NCBI GenBank assembly: GCA_012727685.1
Contig: JAAYGO010000228.1
Coordinates: forward strand, 1-5,203
Length of the DNA: 5,203 nucleotides
From: Bacillota bacterium
GTDB lineage: Bacteria; Bacillota; Dethiobacteria; DTU022
Direction of reading: 5' to 3'
This document shows, one piece after another, positions 1 through 5,038 of this stretch. Numbering within the stretch: position 1 is the first letter of the stretch; each line of letters begins with the position of its first letter. A model generated the notes under the pieces. The model did no database searches. It was given only the letters and a program-made list of their open reading frames with translations, and was not told the DNA's origin. The position numbers were made by a program, and so were the translations under genes.

Positions 1-506
1 AAGAATGGCTTCATGGACGGATTGAAGGCCAGGCCTTTATTAATAAATTGAGCATGCATTTAAAATCCGCATTAATCAATGAAGGCTATGACAGCATTGT
101 CCCTGCTTTAGACGAAAGATTCTGGTCTAAAAACCTTGGTGATCAACATAAAGCGAAATTTACAAGCAACTGGTCTGAAAGACATGCCGCTTTCGTGTGC
201 GGACTTGGAACTTTCGGACTCTCCAAGGGGCTCATCACATCAAAGGGTGTGGCTGGAAGATTTGGCAGTATCATCACCAATTTATATTTGCCCCCTGACA
301 GGAGAGGCTACGAAAATATCTATGACTACTGTTCAATGTGCGGCAAATGCGCAAAGAACTGTCCGGCAAACGCCATATCCGTGGAAAAAGGCAAGGATCA
401 CGGGCTATGCTTTGCTTTTTTAAAGAAGACAAGTGAAAAGTATAAACCCAGGTATGGCTGCGGTAAATGCCAGGTTGATGTACCCTGCGAATCTAAAATG
501 CCTTAA
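1..506 (+). CDS. QueG-like (epoxyqueuosine reductase-like) 4Fe-4S protein, 5' end outside window
   Basis: The frame is open from the left edge (first full codon at base 3), so the gene is cut by the window. The TTG at 48 is an internal codon, not a supported start. About 167 residues are visible. Counting from that TTG codon, the ferredoxin-like motif CSMCGKCAKNCP puts cysteines at 95, 98, 101 and 105. Further cysteines lie at 121, 138, 141 and 147, the last three in CGKCQVDVPC. This makes eight cysteines, the number needed for two [4Fe-4S] clusters. The preceding stretch, HAAFVCGLGTFGLSKG, resembles the region ahead of the clusters in QueG (COG1600-type) proteins. QueG reduces epoxyqueuosine to queuosine in tRNA using cobalamin, but many related clostridial proteins are short variants of unproven function. 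The catalytic N-terminal part is not visible, so true QueG activity cannot be claimed. It ends 23 bp before the diguanylate cyclase gene on the same strand and may be cotranscribed with it. Confidence 0.8.
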   Translation, partial: EWLHGRIEGQAFINKLSMHLKSALINEGYDSIVPALDERFWSKNLGDQHKAKFTSNWSERHAAFVCGLGTFGLSKGLITSKGVAGRFGSIITNLYLPPDRRGYENIYDYCSMCGKCAKNCPANAISVEKGKDHGLCFAFLKKTSEKYKPRYGCGKCQVDVPCESKMP

Positions 507-518
507 AATCAAGATCTT

Positions 519-524
519 AAGGAG
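519..524 (+). promoter_or_regulatory. Ribosome binding site of the diguanylate cyclase gene
   Basis: AAGGAG lies 5 nt before the GTG codon at 530. This decides the start at a GTG rather than at ATG codons further inside. The resulting N-terminus (MDLRTVMLML) leads straight into the first membrane helix. Confidence 0.75.
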
Positions 525-529
525 TTATC

Positions 530-2026
530 GTGGATTTAAGAACCGTAATGTTAATGCTGGCAGCCGGATCTTTTTTGTTTGGACTACTGCTGGCAATGTT
601 TCGATTCAATAAAACCAACCCGCAAAAAGTACCCTTCTGGGTTGAAGCAAAAATTCTCCAGGCTGCCGGATCCCTGATGCTTTATTTTAGGACAACCACC
701 TTTGATGGATTAACAGTGCTGGCCAATACCGCTTTGCTATCAGGCTGTGCCTATGAAGCCTGGGCTGTCCGGGTTTTATCCGGACAAACAGTAAAACGCC
801 AGCTGCACATTTTAACATCTGCCGGGATTATCGCAGCGTGCCTGGCAACTATATTTCTAGATATACCTTACCGGTCAGGATTAGTTTTCCTTCTCCAGAG
901 CACCTTTTTCTTCTTGCCCGGCCTATTCCTCTTTAGCAAGTCAAGTATGAAATTTGCAATGCAATTGCCTTTGGCCGCATGCTACTCTGCAGCCGGTTTT
1001 ATATTTCTAGCGGCTGCCATTGTCTGTTTAGGCTTTCCTGAATATGCCTTGAGCCTGGAAGGCAGTGCCATATTCGGCGTGATACCCATAGTGAGCTATT
1101 GTATATTTCTAATCAGCGCCTTTATTTTGCTGATGTTCGCCAAAGAAAGAAGCGATATGCAAGTACTGGAAATACAGAAAAACTTGAAAAAGAGTGAAAT
1201 TAGATTTCAGCAGATCGTGGAGACAGCCATTGAAGGCATTCTTATTTTTGATAACCATTACAAAATTACCTTTGCTAATAAAAACATGGCATCAATGCTT
1301 GGATATACAGTTGCTGAAATGATTGGAAGACCGTATATTTCTTTTTTCCCTGAGAGCCACCTGAATGTATATTATTACCAAGAGTCTCTCCGCAAAAAAG
1401 GCGAAGGTTCAGTCTATGAATGCTGCCTGCTCAGAAAGGACGGGCAGAAGCACTGGTTCTTAATTTCTGCCAAAGCAATATTGGATGATTACGGAAAATT
1501 TGAGGGCTCTTTTGCCATGCTCACGGATATAAATGAAAGAAAGGAAATGGAGCTATTACTGGAAGAATCCAATCGCCAGTTGACGGAATTAAGCAACCAG
1601 GATAGCCTGACGGGTATCGCAAACAGAAAATGCTTTGATGCCACCCTGGAACACGAGTATTCCAGGCTGAAACGTTCAAACTCTAAATTATCAATTATCT
1701 TGCTTGATATCGACCATTTTAAAGAATACAACGATTATTATGGCCATGTCATGGGAGACGATTGTTTGCGTCAAATCGGTGGTGTATTAGCATCCAGTGT
1801 AAACCGATCCGTCGATTTGGCAGCTCGTTATGGAGGAGAAGAATTTGCCTGCATATTGCCCGATACAGGCATTCGTGGTGCCGTAAAAGTAGCCGAAAGA
1901 ATTCGGCAAAGCATTCTGGACCTAAAAATTGAACATAAAAAATCACCTGTTTCTGAGTATGTTACGGCAAGTTTCGGGGCGACTACAGTGCAATATTCGC
2001 CGGAAATCTCCCTGGAAATATCATAG
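530..2026 (+). CDS. Membrane-bound PAS-GGDEF diguanylate cyclase, C-terminus lost by frameshift
   Basis: The predicted role is synthesis of cyclic di-GMP from two GTP at the inner face of the membrane, under control of membrane and PAS sensory domains. Residues about 4-203 contain six or seven hydrophobic helices of an unassigned sensor region. A short linker helix (about 206-222) leads to a PAS domain (about 222-335, ending FAMLTDINERK), then a coiled linker and the GGDEF domain from about 357 (NQDSLTGIANR). Catalytic features are present: metal-binding D393 in LLDIDHFK, the GGEEF active loop at 435-439, and an RSVD inhibitory I-site at 426-429, exactly five residues ahead of GGEEF. The frame ends at residue 498, about 28 residues short, losing the final helix and strand of the GGDEF fold. 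That missing part is encoded one frame away (see 2017-2106). A full-length product would have 525 residues. The missing base could be a real mutation or an assembly error. The start is GTG with AAGGAG upstream. Confidence 0.88.
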   Translation: MDLRTVMLMLAAGSFLFGLLLAMFRFNKTNPQKVPFWVEAKILQAAGSLMLYFRTTTFDGLTVLANTALLSGCAYEAWAVRVLSGQTVKRQLHILTSAGIIAACLATIFLDIPYRSGLVFLLQSTFFFLPGLFLFSKSSMKFAMQLPLAACYSAAGFIFLAAAIVCLGFPEYALSLEGSAIFGVIPIVSYCIFLISAFILLMFAKERSDMQVLEIQKNLKKSEIRFQQIVETAIEGILIFDNHYKITFANKNMASMLGYTVAEMIGRPYISFFPESHLNVYYYQESLRKKGEGSVYECCLLRKDGQKHWFLISAKAILDDYGKFEGSFAMLTDINERKEMELLLEESNRQLTELSNQDSLTGIANRKCFDATLEHEYSRLKRSNSKLSIILLDIDHFKEYNDYYGHVMGDDCLRQIGGVLASSVNRSVDLAARYGGEEFACILPDTGIRGAVKVAERIRQSILDLKIEHKKSPVSEYVTASFGATTVQYSPEISLEIS

Positions 2027-2106
2027 CCACGGCTGATAAACTTTTGTATAAAGCCAAGGTCTCAGGTCGCAACCGGATCGAATGCGCCGCCTTGAAAGGA
2101 TCTTAA
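2017..2106 (+). pseudogene. Out-of-frame C-terminal end of the GGDEF domain
   Basis: Read from 2017, these bases encode a 29-residue tail containing ADKLLYKAKVSGRNRI. This is the typical end of a GGDEF domain (ADxALYxAKxxGRNR), followed by TAA at 2104-2106. It joins exactly to residue E496 of the upstream frame if one A is added to the AAA at 2016-2018, giving ...SPEISLE-N-IIATADK. The tail shows no decay, so the frameshift is recent, or is a sequencing or assembly error. It has no ribosome binding site of its own and is not expected to be translated separately. Confidence 0.85.
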
Positions 2107-2118
2107 TAAACTAGCCTG

Positions 2119-2149
2119 CAAGGAAAAGCTTAAAACCTTTTCCGCCTTG
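2119..2149. terminator. Hairpin in the convergent gap, possible weak bidirectional terminator
   Basis: A perfect 7-bp stem pairs GGAAAAG (2122-2128) with CTTTTCC (2137-2143) around an 8-nt loop. Three more pairs (2119-2121 with 2147-2149) can form across a small bulge. It lies between the end of the diguanylate cyclase gene (2106) and the end of the oppositely directed metal operon (2215), where a shared terminator is expected. No T-run follows on either strand, so an intrinsic terminator is not well supported. The rest of 2107-2214 shows no gene. Confidence 0.35.
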
Positions 2150-2214
2150 GCATCCCCCGTATAAAGCAAACTGGAACCCTCACCCTGATCCTCTCAACCA
2201 AGGGCACCTTATTC

Positions 2215-2445
2215 CTATTTTACTTGCGATTTTTTCACTTCGTATCCAAGGGCAGTGATGGCCTTTTCAACCTCTTCCACCGATAGCTTAGCATCGTCGA
2301 ATTCAAACTTTGCTTTGCTCGCATTGAACAGCACCTTTACGCTTTCTTTATCCACCCCGTCTAACGATTTTATTGCACCTTCGACCTTTTGGACACAGGA
2401 CGGACAGGTGAGCGTTTCCAACTGAATCGTTGCTTTTTTCATCAT
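2215..2445 (-). CDS. Small HMA-domain metal-binding protein (CopZ-like)
   Basis: This 75-76 residue cytosolic protein is a single heavy-metal-associated domain with a beta-alpha-beta-beta-alpha-beta pattern. Its metal site is TCPSC (C14 and C17, counting from the first ATG). Classical copper chaperones carry GMTCxxC; here the residues before the first Cys are TLT, so metal identity is uncertain. The end, ALGYEVKKSQVK, matches the usual final strand. Two adjacent ATG codons (2445 and 2442) are possible starts. The upstream GGGGAAGGA fits the second a little better by spacing. It is the last gene of a three-gene - strand operon, 44 bp after an ATPase that lacks its own HMA domain. It therefore probably delivers metal to, or regulates, that pump (inference). 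Confidence 0.88.
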   Translation of the reverse strand: MMKKATIQLETLTCPSCVQKVEGAIKSLDGVDKESVKVLFNASKAKFEFDDAKLSVEEVEKAITALGYEVKKSQVK

Positions 2446-2489
2446 TCCTTCCCCTTTCCAAGTTATGCTGATTATGGCTCTCTTCAGCC

Positions 2490-4343
2490 TTATCTTAATT
2501 TAAACCGCAGGAGCCTCATGCCGTTCAAGATAACGACCAGAATGGAGGCTTCGTGAACCAGCATGCCAATGGACATATTCACCCAATCGCCAAATAACAG
2601 GCCGCTGAGAAGGATTAGGACAACTCCTACAGCAATGAAAATATTCTGCTTCATATTCCTGGCTGTGGTTTTTGCCAATCCAAGGGCATGGGGCAAACGG
2701 CTAAAGTCCGAATTCATTAAAACAACATCGGATGTTTCAATGGCCACGTCTGTCCCCCCTCCCATGGCAATGCCGATGTTGGCCCGAGCCAGAGAGGGGC
2801 TGTCATTCACCCCATCGCCCACGAAAGCAACGATTTGGCTTTCTTCCTCAATCAACTTCTTAATATAATTCGCTTTATCTTCAGGCAGCATGTTTCCGTG
2901 GGCTTCGGTTAAACCAAGCTCCCGGCCAACCCGATCAACCGTGCCCTGGTTGTCACCGGAAAGCATCACCAGGTTCTTGACGCCCAACCGCTTCAGCCTG
3001 CGCAGATCCTCTTTCACACCGGGGCGGATCTGGTCGCGAACCCCCATTAAAATCTTCAGTTCCCCGTCAACAGAAGTCAGCACAAGTGAGTTCCCGTTGT
3101 TTTCGAAATGAGTAATGTCGGCTTTCGCCCTCTCGCCGAGGCGAACACCTTCTCTTACCATTAATGCAACATTGCCAACCGCGATCCGATGCCCATTGAC
3201 AGTGGCCACAATTCCGGCGCCTTTTACAACTTCCGTATTTTCAACCGGCAAGTATGGAACTTCGCCAATTTCCTCCAGCACCGCTTTAGCCAGCGGGTGA
3301 TCTGACTCGCGTTCAATGCTGGCGAGATATGCCAGCGCCTCCTCTATATTATCGCCATAATATTCTTTTTCCGCAACCGATGGGTTTCCCGCAGTCATGG
3401 TGCCTGTTTTATCGAATACCATGGTATCCAACTTGTTAAAGTCATCGATGACTTCACTGCCTTTGAGCAGGACCCCATGACGCGCGCCATTACCGATTCC
3501 GGCAACGTTGGAGACGGGGATGCCGATCACCAGGGCGCCGGGGCAACCGAGGACGAGGATGGTGATGGCCAGTTCGAGGTCGCGTGACAATAACCACACG
3601 ATTATGCCCAGCGCAAGCACTGCCGGCGTATAATATTTTGCGAAGCGGTCTATAAAACGCTCTGCCCGTGATTTTGAATCCTGCGCTTCCTCGATCAGCT
3701 CCATGATTTTTCCGAAGGTTGTATCTTCGCCGACGCGGTCGGCGACAATTTGCAGGGTCCCATTGTCCAGGATTGTGCCGGCATATACATGTGAACCCTT
3801 TTCCTTGGCCACAGGCAGGGATTCCCCGGTAATGCTTGCTTCGTTGACGCTGCCTTCACCGGCTATCACTGTCCCGTCAACAGGTATTTTGGCGCCGGTT
3901 TTAACCAGTAAAATATCCCCCACTTCAACTTCGCCCACCTCAACTTCTACAAACTCTCCGCCCGGCATTTGCTTTAGAGCGCTTTCCGGCGCCATCTCCG
4001 TGAGCTCTTTAATGGCGGAGCGCGTTTTATTTAAGATGCGCTGCTCCAAGAAGGCCCCGAATAAGAACAGGAAGGTGACAATGGCCGATTCTTCGTAGTT
4101 TTTGATGAGAAAGGCTCCGGCTACGGCAATGGTAACCAAAACATCAATGCTGACTACCTTTACTTTTAGCGCCTGGTACGCCTGGATGGCAATCGGCGCC
4201 ACGCCCAATAGGGAAGCGATAGCCAGGGCTAAAACGGCAACAAATTCATTTTTAAAGCCGAGCGCACTGGTAAAACCGATGGCAATCAAGATGGCGCTGA
4301 TCAAGGCAATGTGATTTTTCTTGCTCAGAATAAATTTCTGCAT
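2490..4343 (-). CDS. P1B-type heavy-metal translocating ATPase with CPG transmembrane motif
   Basis: This is a 617-residue inner-membrane ATP-driven metal exporter. Visible P-type signatures are TGES (172-175, actuator), DKTGT with phosphorylated D311 (311-315), SDHP with the P1B nucleotide-binding histidine H349 (347-350), MLSGD (460-464) and GDGVND (509-514). About eight membrane helices fit: roughly 12-30, 34-55, 64-80, 86-100, 237-254, 258-282, 566-585 and 589-610. The sixth carries C267-P268-G269, where most families have CPC, CPH, SPC or TPC. The last carries HEAS (597-600), resembling the HEGxT of P1B-4 (cobalt/iron/zinc type) pumps. The seventh lacks the Tyr-Asn pair of copper pumps, arguing against Cu+. 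There is no N-terminal HMA or His-rich domain; a separate HMA protein is encoded next. The start ATG is set by AGGAGGG 7 nt upstream. It lies 36 bp after the RIC-like gene. The metal is not determined; Fe, Zn, Co or Cd are all possible. Confidence 0.93.
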   Translation of the reverse strand: MQKFILSKKNHIALISAILIAIGFTSALGFKNEFVAVLALAIASLLGVAPIAIQAYQALKVKVVSIDVLVTIAVAGAFLIKNYEESAIVTFLFLFGAFLEQRILNKTRSAIKELTEMAPESALKQMPGGEFVEVEVGEVEVGDILLVKTGAKIPVDGTVIAGEGSVNEASITGESLPVAKEKGSHVYAGTILDNGTLQIVADRVGEDTTFGKIMELIEEAQDSKSRAERFIDRFAKYYTPAVLALGIIVWLLSRDLELAITILVLGCPGALVIGIPVSNVAGIGNGARHGVLLKGSEVIDDFNKLDTMVFDKTGTMTAGNPSVAEKEYYGDNIEEALAYLASIERESDHPLAKAVLEEIGEVPYLPVENTEVVKGAGIVATVNGHRIAVGNVALMVREGVRLGERAKADITHFENNGNSLVLTSVDGELKILMGVRDQIRPGVKEDLRRLKRLGVKNLVMLSGDNQGTVDRVGRELGLTEAHGNMLPEDKANYIKKLIEEESQIVAFVGDGVNDSPSLARANIGIAMGGGTDVAIETSDVVLMNSDFSRLPHALGLAKTTARNMKQNIFIAVGVVLILLSGLLFGDWVNMSIGMLVHEASILVVILNGMRLLRFKLR

Positions 4344-4350
4344 CTCGTCA

Positions 4351-4357
4351 CCCTCCT
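4351..4357 (-). promoter_or_regulatory. Ribosome binding site of the metal ATPase gene
   Basis: On the - strand AGGAGGG lies 7 nt before the ATG at 4343. It is the strongest Shine-Dalgarno site in the window and fixes the ATPase start. This confirms that no N-terminal metal-binding domain has been missed. Confidence 0.8.
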
Positions 4358-4379
4358 GTTCTATCGATTCAATTTCCGC

Positions 4380-4682
4380 CTATGCTTGATAGGCCTGATC
4401 CAGTTCTGCCAGCATTCTGTAAACAGCTTCATAGCTTTCGCATACATCTTCCGGAACCGTGTAGTTGTTCGTAATTTCACGCAGCCTGGCAAATTCCTCA
4501 TTCAATTCAGGCACTTCCGCCCCCGCTTCCTTTAACTTCTTGCTGATCGCTTCAAACAACTTGCGGACTTCGTGGAACTCAGGATGGCTTTTCCCATGCA
4601 CTCTTGCTACAATGGGCACATATTGTTCGAGTCTTTGGAAATATTCAGCCTTTGCCTCGTTAAATCTCTGCTTGTTTTCCAT
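4380..4682 (-). CDS. RIC/ScdA/YtfE-like small protein lacking most di-iron ligands
   Basis: This is a 100-residue, mostly helical, soluble protein. The segment YVPIVARVHGKSHPEF (21-36) and the later segment LREITNNYTVPEDVCESYEAVY (67-88) resemble two conserved parts of the hemerythrin-like domain of RIC (ScdA/YtfE/NorA) iron-sulfur repair proteins. In that family these read roughly KVxxVHGxxHPEL and LTxxYxxPxDACxTxRALY. In full RIC proteins, about 220 residues long, flanking HHxY, HM-type and HxHIHxEN segments give the di-iron ligands. Here the first two are replaced and the protein stops at AYQA, just before the last. Only H29, H33, E35, H37 and E38 remain clustered, plus C81. It may keep the fold as a regulator, partner or mononuclear metal binder of the neighbouring pump (inference). 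The ATG at 4682 is chosen for AGAAGGAG 10 nt upstream; an in-frame ATG at 4733 has no such site. It is first in the operon. Confidence 0.75.
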   Translation of the reverse strand: MENKQRFNEAKAEYFQRLEQYVPIVARVHGKSHPEFHEVRKLFEAISKKLKEAGAEVPELNEEFARLREITNNYTVPEDVCESYEAVYRMLAELDQAYQA

Positions 4683-4692
4683 TTTTATCCCG

Positions 4693-4700
4693 CTCCTTCT
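4693..4700 (-). promoter_or_regulatory. Ribosome binding site of the RIC-like gene
   Basis: On the - strand AGAAGGAG ends 10 nt before the ATG at 4682. It decides for the 100-residue product rather than the 117-residue reading from 4733, whose extra residues look like translated leader sequence. Confidence 0.7.
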
Positions 4701-4741
4701 TTTTGTTTTGTTGTCCTGAGTTAAATGTAACATAAATACGG

Positions 4742-4771
4742 AAAATAATTTGTCTTAATTAAAAATGTAAA
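4742..4771 (-). promoter_or_regulatory. Candidate sigma-A promoter of the metal operon
   Basis: On the - strand TTTACA (4771-4766, five of six to the -35 consensus) is followed after 18 nt by TATTTT (4747-4742, four of six to the -10). Transcription would start near 4735, leaving a leader of about 50 nt before the RIC-like gene. The -35 lies inside the inverted repeat at 4766-4782. The surrounding DNA is very AT-rich, so a chance match is possible. Confidence 0.4.
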
Positions 4772-4782
4772 AAATTATTACA
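4766..4782. promoter_or_regulatory. Inverted repeat TGTAA-N7-TTACA, probable operator
   Basis: The 17-bp TGTAAAAAATTATTACA has perfect 5-bp arms and two further matching pairs towards the centre. It overlaps the candidate -35 of the operon, with its centre about 39 bp upstream of the inferred start. That is close to where Crp/Fnr proteins sit as class II activators, and is also a repression position. Crp/Fnr sites normally have a 6-bp spacer, not 7, so the binder is unknown. Confidence 0.45.
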
Positions 4783-4790
4783 AGCTTTTT

Positions 4791-4803
4791 TTTGCTAAGC
4801 AAA
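4791..4803. promoter_or_regulatory. Perfect 13-bp palindrome TTTGCT-A-AGCAAA
   Basis: The arms are 6 bp around a single base, too tight for an RNA hairpin, so a protein-binding site is more likely. It covers the -35 position of the + strand promoter-like site at 4792-4820. It also lies 8 bp from the TGTAA-N7-TTACA repeat, in the region between the metal operon and the regulator remnant. Confidence 0.4.
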
Positions 4804-4820
4804 TCAAAGTGCAGTATAAT
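4792..4820 (+). promoter_or_regulatory. Divergent promoter-like site facing the regulator remnant
   Basis: TTGCTA (4792-4797, four of six to the -35) and a perfect TATAAT (4815-4820) are separated by 17 nt. Transcription would start near 4827 and run into the Crp/Fnr-like remnant. It may be the old promoter of that regulator, kept after most of the gene was deleted (inference). Confidence 0.45.
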
Positions 4821-4822
4821 AA

Positions 4823-4891
4823 ATTTTAATCGTTGAAACCTTAAGCCGCAAACTGGCCGCATTTCAGGAAGAAGGGCTGATCAAATTAAAA
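4823..4891 (+). pseudogene. Remnant of a Crp/Fnr-family regulator (helix-turn-helix fragment)
   Basis: In the frame starting at 4823, bases 4835-4891 read ETLSRKLAAFQEEGLIKLK. This matches the recognition helix and following turn of Crp/Fnr winged-helix regulators, which commonly read ETxSRxLxxFQxEGLIxL. A stop (TAA, 4820-4822) lies just upstream, there is no start codon, and no cAMP-binding-type domain precedes it. After 4891 the frame continues to a TGA at 4954-4956 without resembling the family's C-terminal strands. Only the DNA-binding piece of a regulator of usually about 220-230 residues is left. It lies directly behind a promoter-like site and divergent to the metal operon, the usual place for that operon's own regulator. 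The match is by eye to a family pattern; chance similarity over 19 residues is unlikely but not excluded. Confidence 0.65.
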
Positions 4892-5038
4892 AGGCACCTT
4901 AAAGACAGGATAGCCCCCCATGCCTCCTCCGCGGGCGGGGGCACCACCAGGGAATGAAATTACCTTGCCCTTGTCACTGAGGGCTAGAGCGAAGTTGCCA
5001 CTCATAATCCCCCGGGGCTGTCCCAAAAGGGCAACCAT
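4886..5038 (-). CDS. Possible small Gly/Pro-rich protein or gene remnant, 50 (or 39) residues
   Basis: The - strand frame runs from ATG at 5038 to TAA at 4888-4886 (50 codons), with a second ATG at 5005 (39 codons) preceded by GGGGGATT. The product contains SGNFALALSDKGKVISFPGG, then a glycine-rich part and the end YPVFKVPF. I do not recognise it. In favour of coding: this stretch is clearly GC-richer than its flanks, most codons end in G or C, and the composition is protein-like. Against: the upstream ATG has no ribosome site, there is a stop immediately before it, and the gene ends exactly where the Crp/Fnr-like remnant on the other strand ends. It could be a real small gene, or the C-terminal remnant of a longer lost gene. 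Confidence 0.3.
   Translation of the reverse strand: MVALLGQPRGIMSGNFALALSDKGKVISFPGGAPARGGGMGGYPVFKVPF

Noticed and set aside
136..423. Overlapping + strand frame inside the iron-sulfur protein gene
   Set aside because: It is a frame-shifted shadow. The conserved cysteine motifs are in the other frame.
2009..2026. Programmed -1 ribosomal frameshift to restore the GGDEF end
   Set aside because: No X-XXY-YYZ slippery heptamer is present at the junction and no obvious stimulatory structure follows. A lost base is simpler.
2560..4320. Several open frames on the + strand opposite the ATPase gene
   Set aside because: They are antisense shadows of a conserved coding sequence, without ribosome sites or recognisable domains.
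4683..4733. N-terminal extension of the RIC-like protein from an ATG at 4733
   Set aside because: There is no ribosome site before 4733, the extra residues are not protein-like, and AGAAGGAG clearly supports the ATG at 4682.
5016..5028. GGGGCTGTCCCAA-type sequence resembling insertion sequence termini
   Set aside because: No matching inverted end (TTTTGGGACAGCCC) occurs in the window and no transposase frame follows to the right. The same bases also read as part of the - strand small ORF, so an insertion sequence is not supported.
4965..5034. 8-bp inverted repeat TTGCCCTT (4965-4972) / AAGGGCAA (5027-5034), possible RNA element
   Set aside because: The loop is 54 nt with no consistent internal stems that I can draw, and no known riboswitch core is recognised. 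It lies within the possible small ORF.
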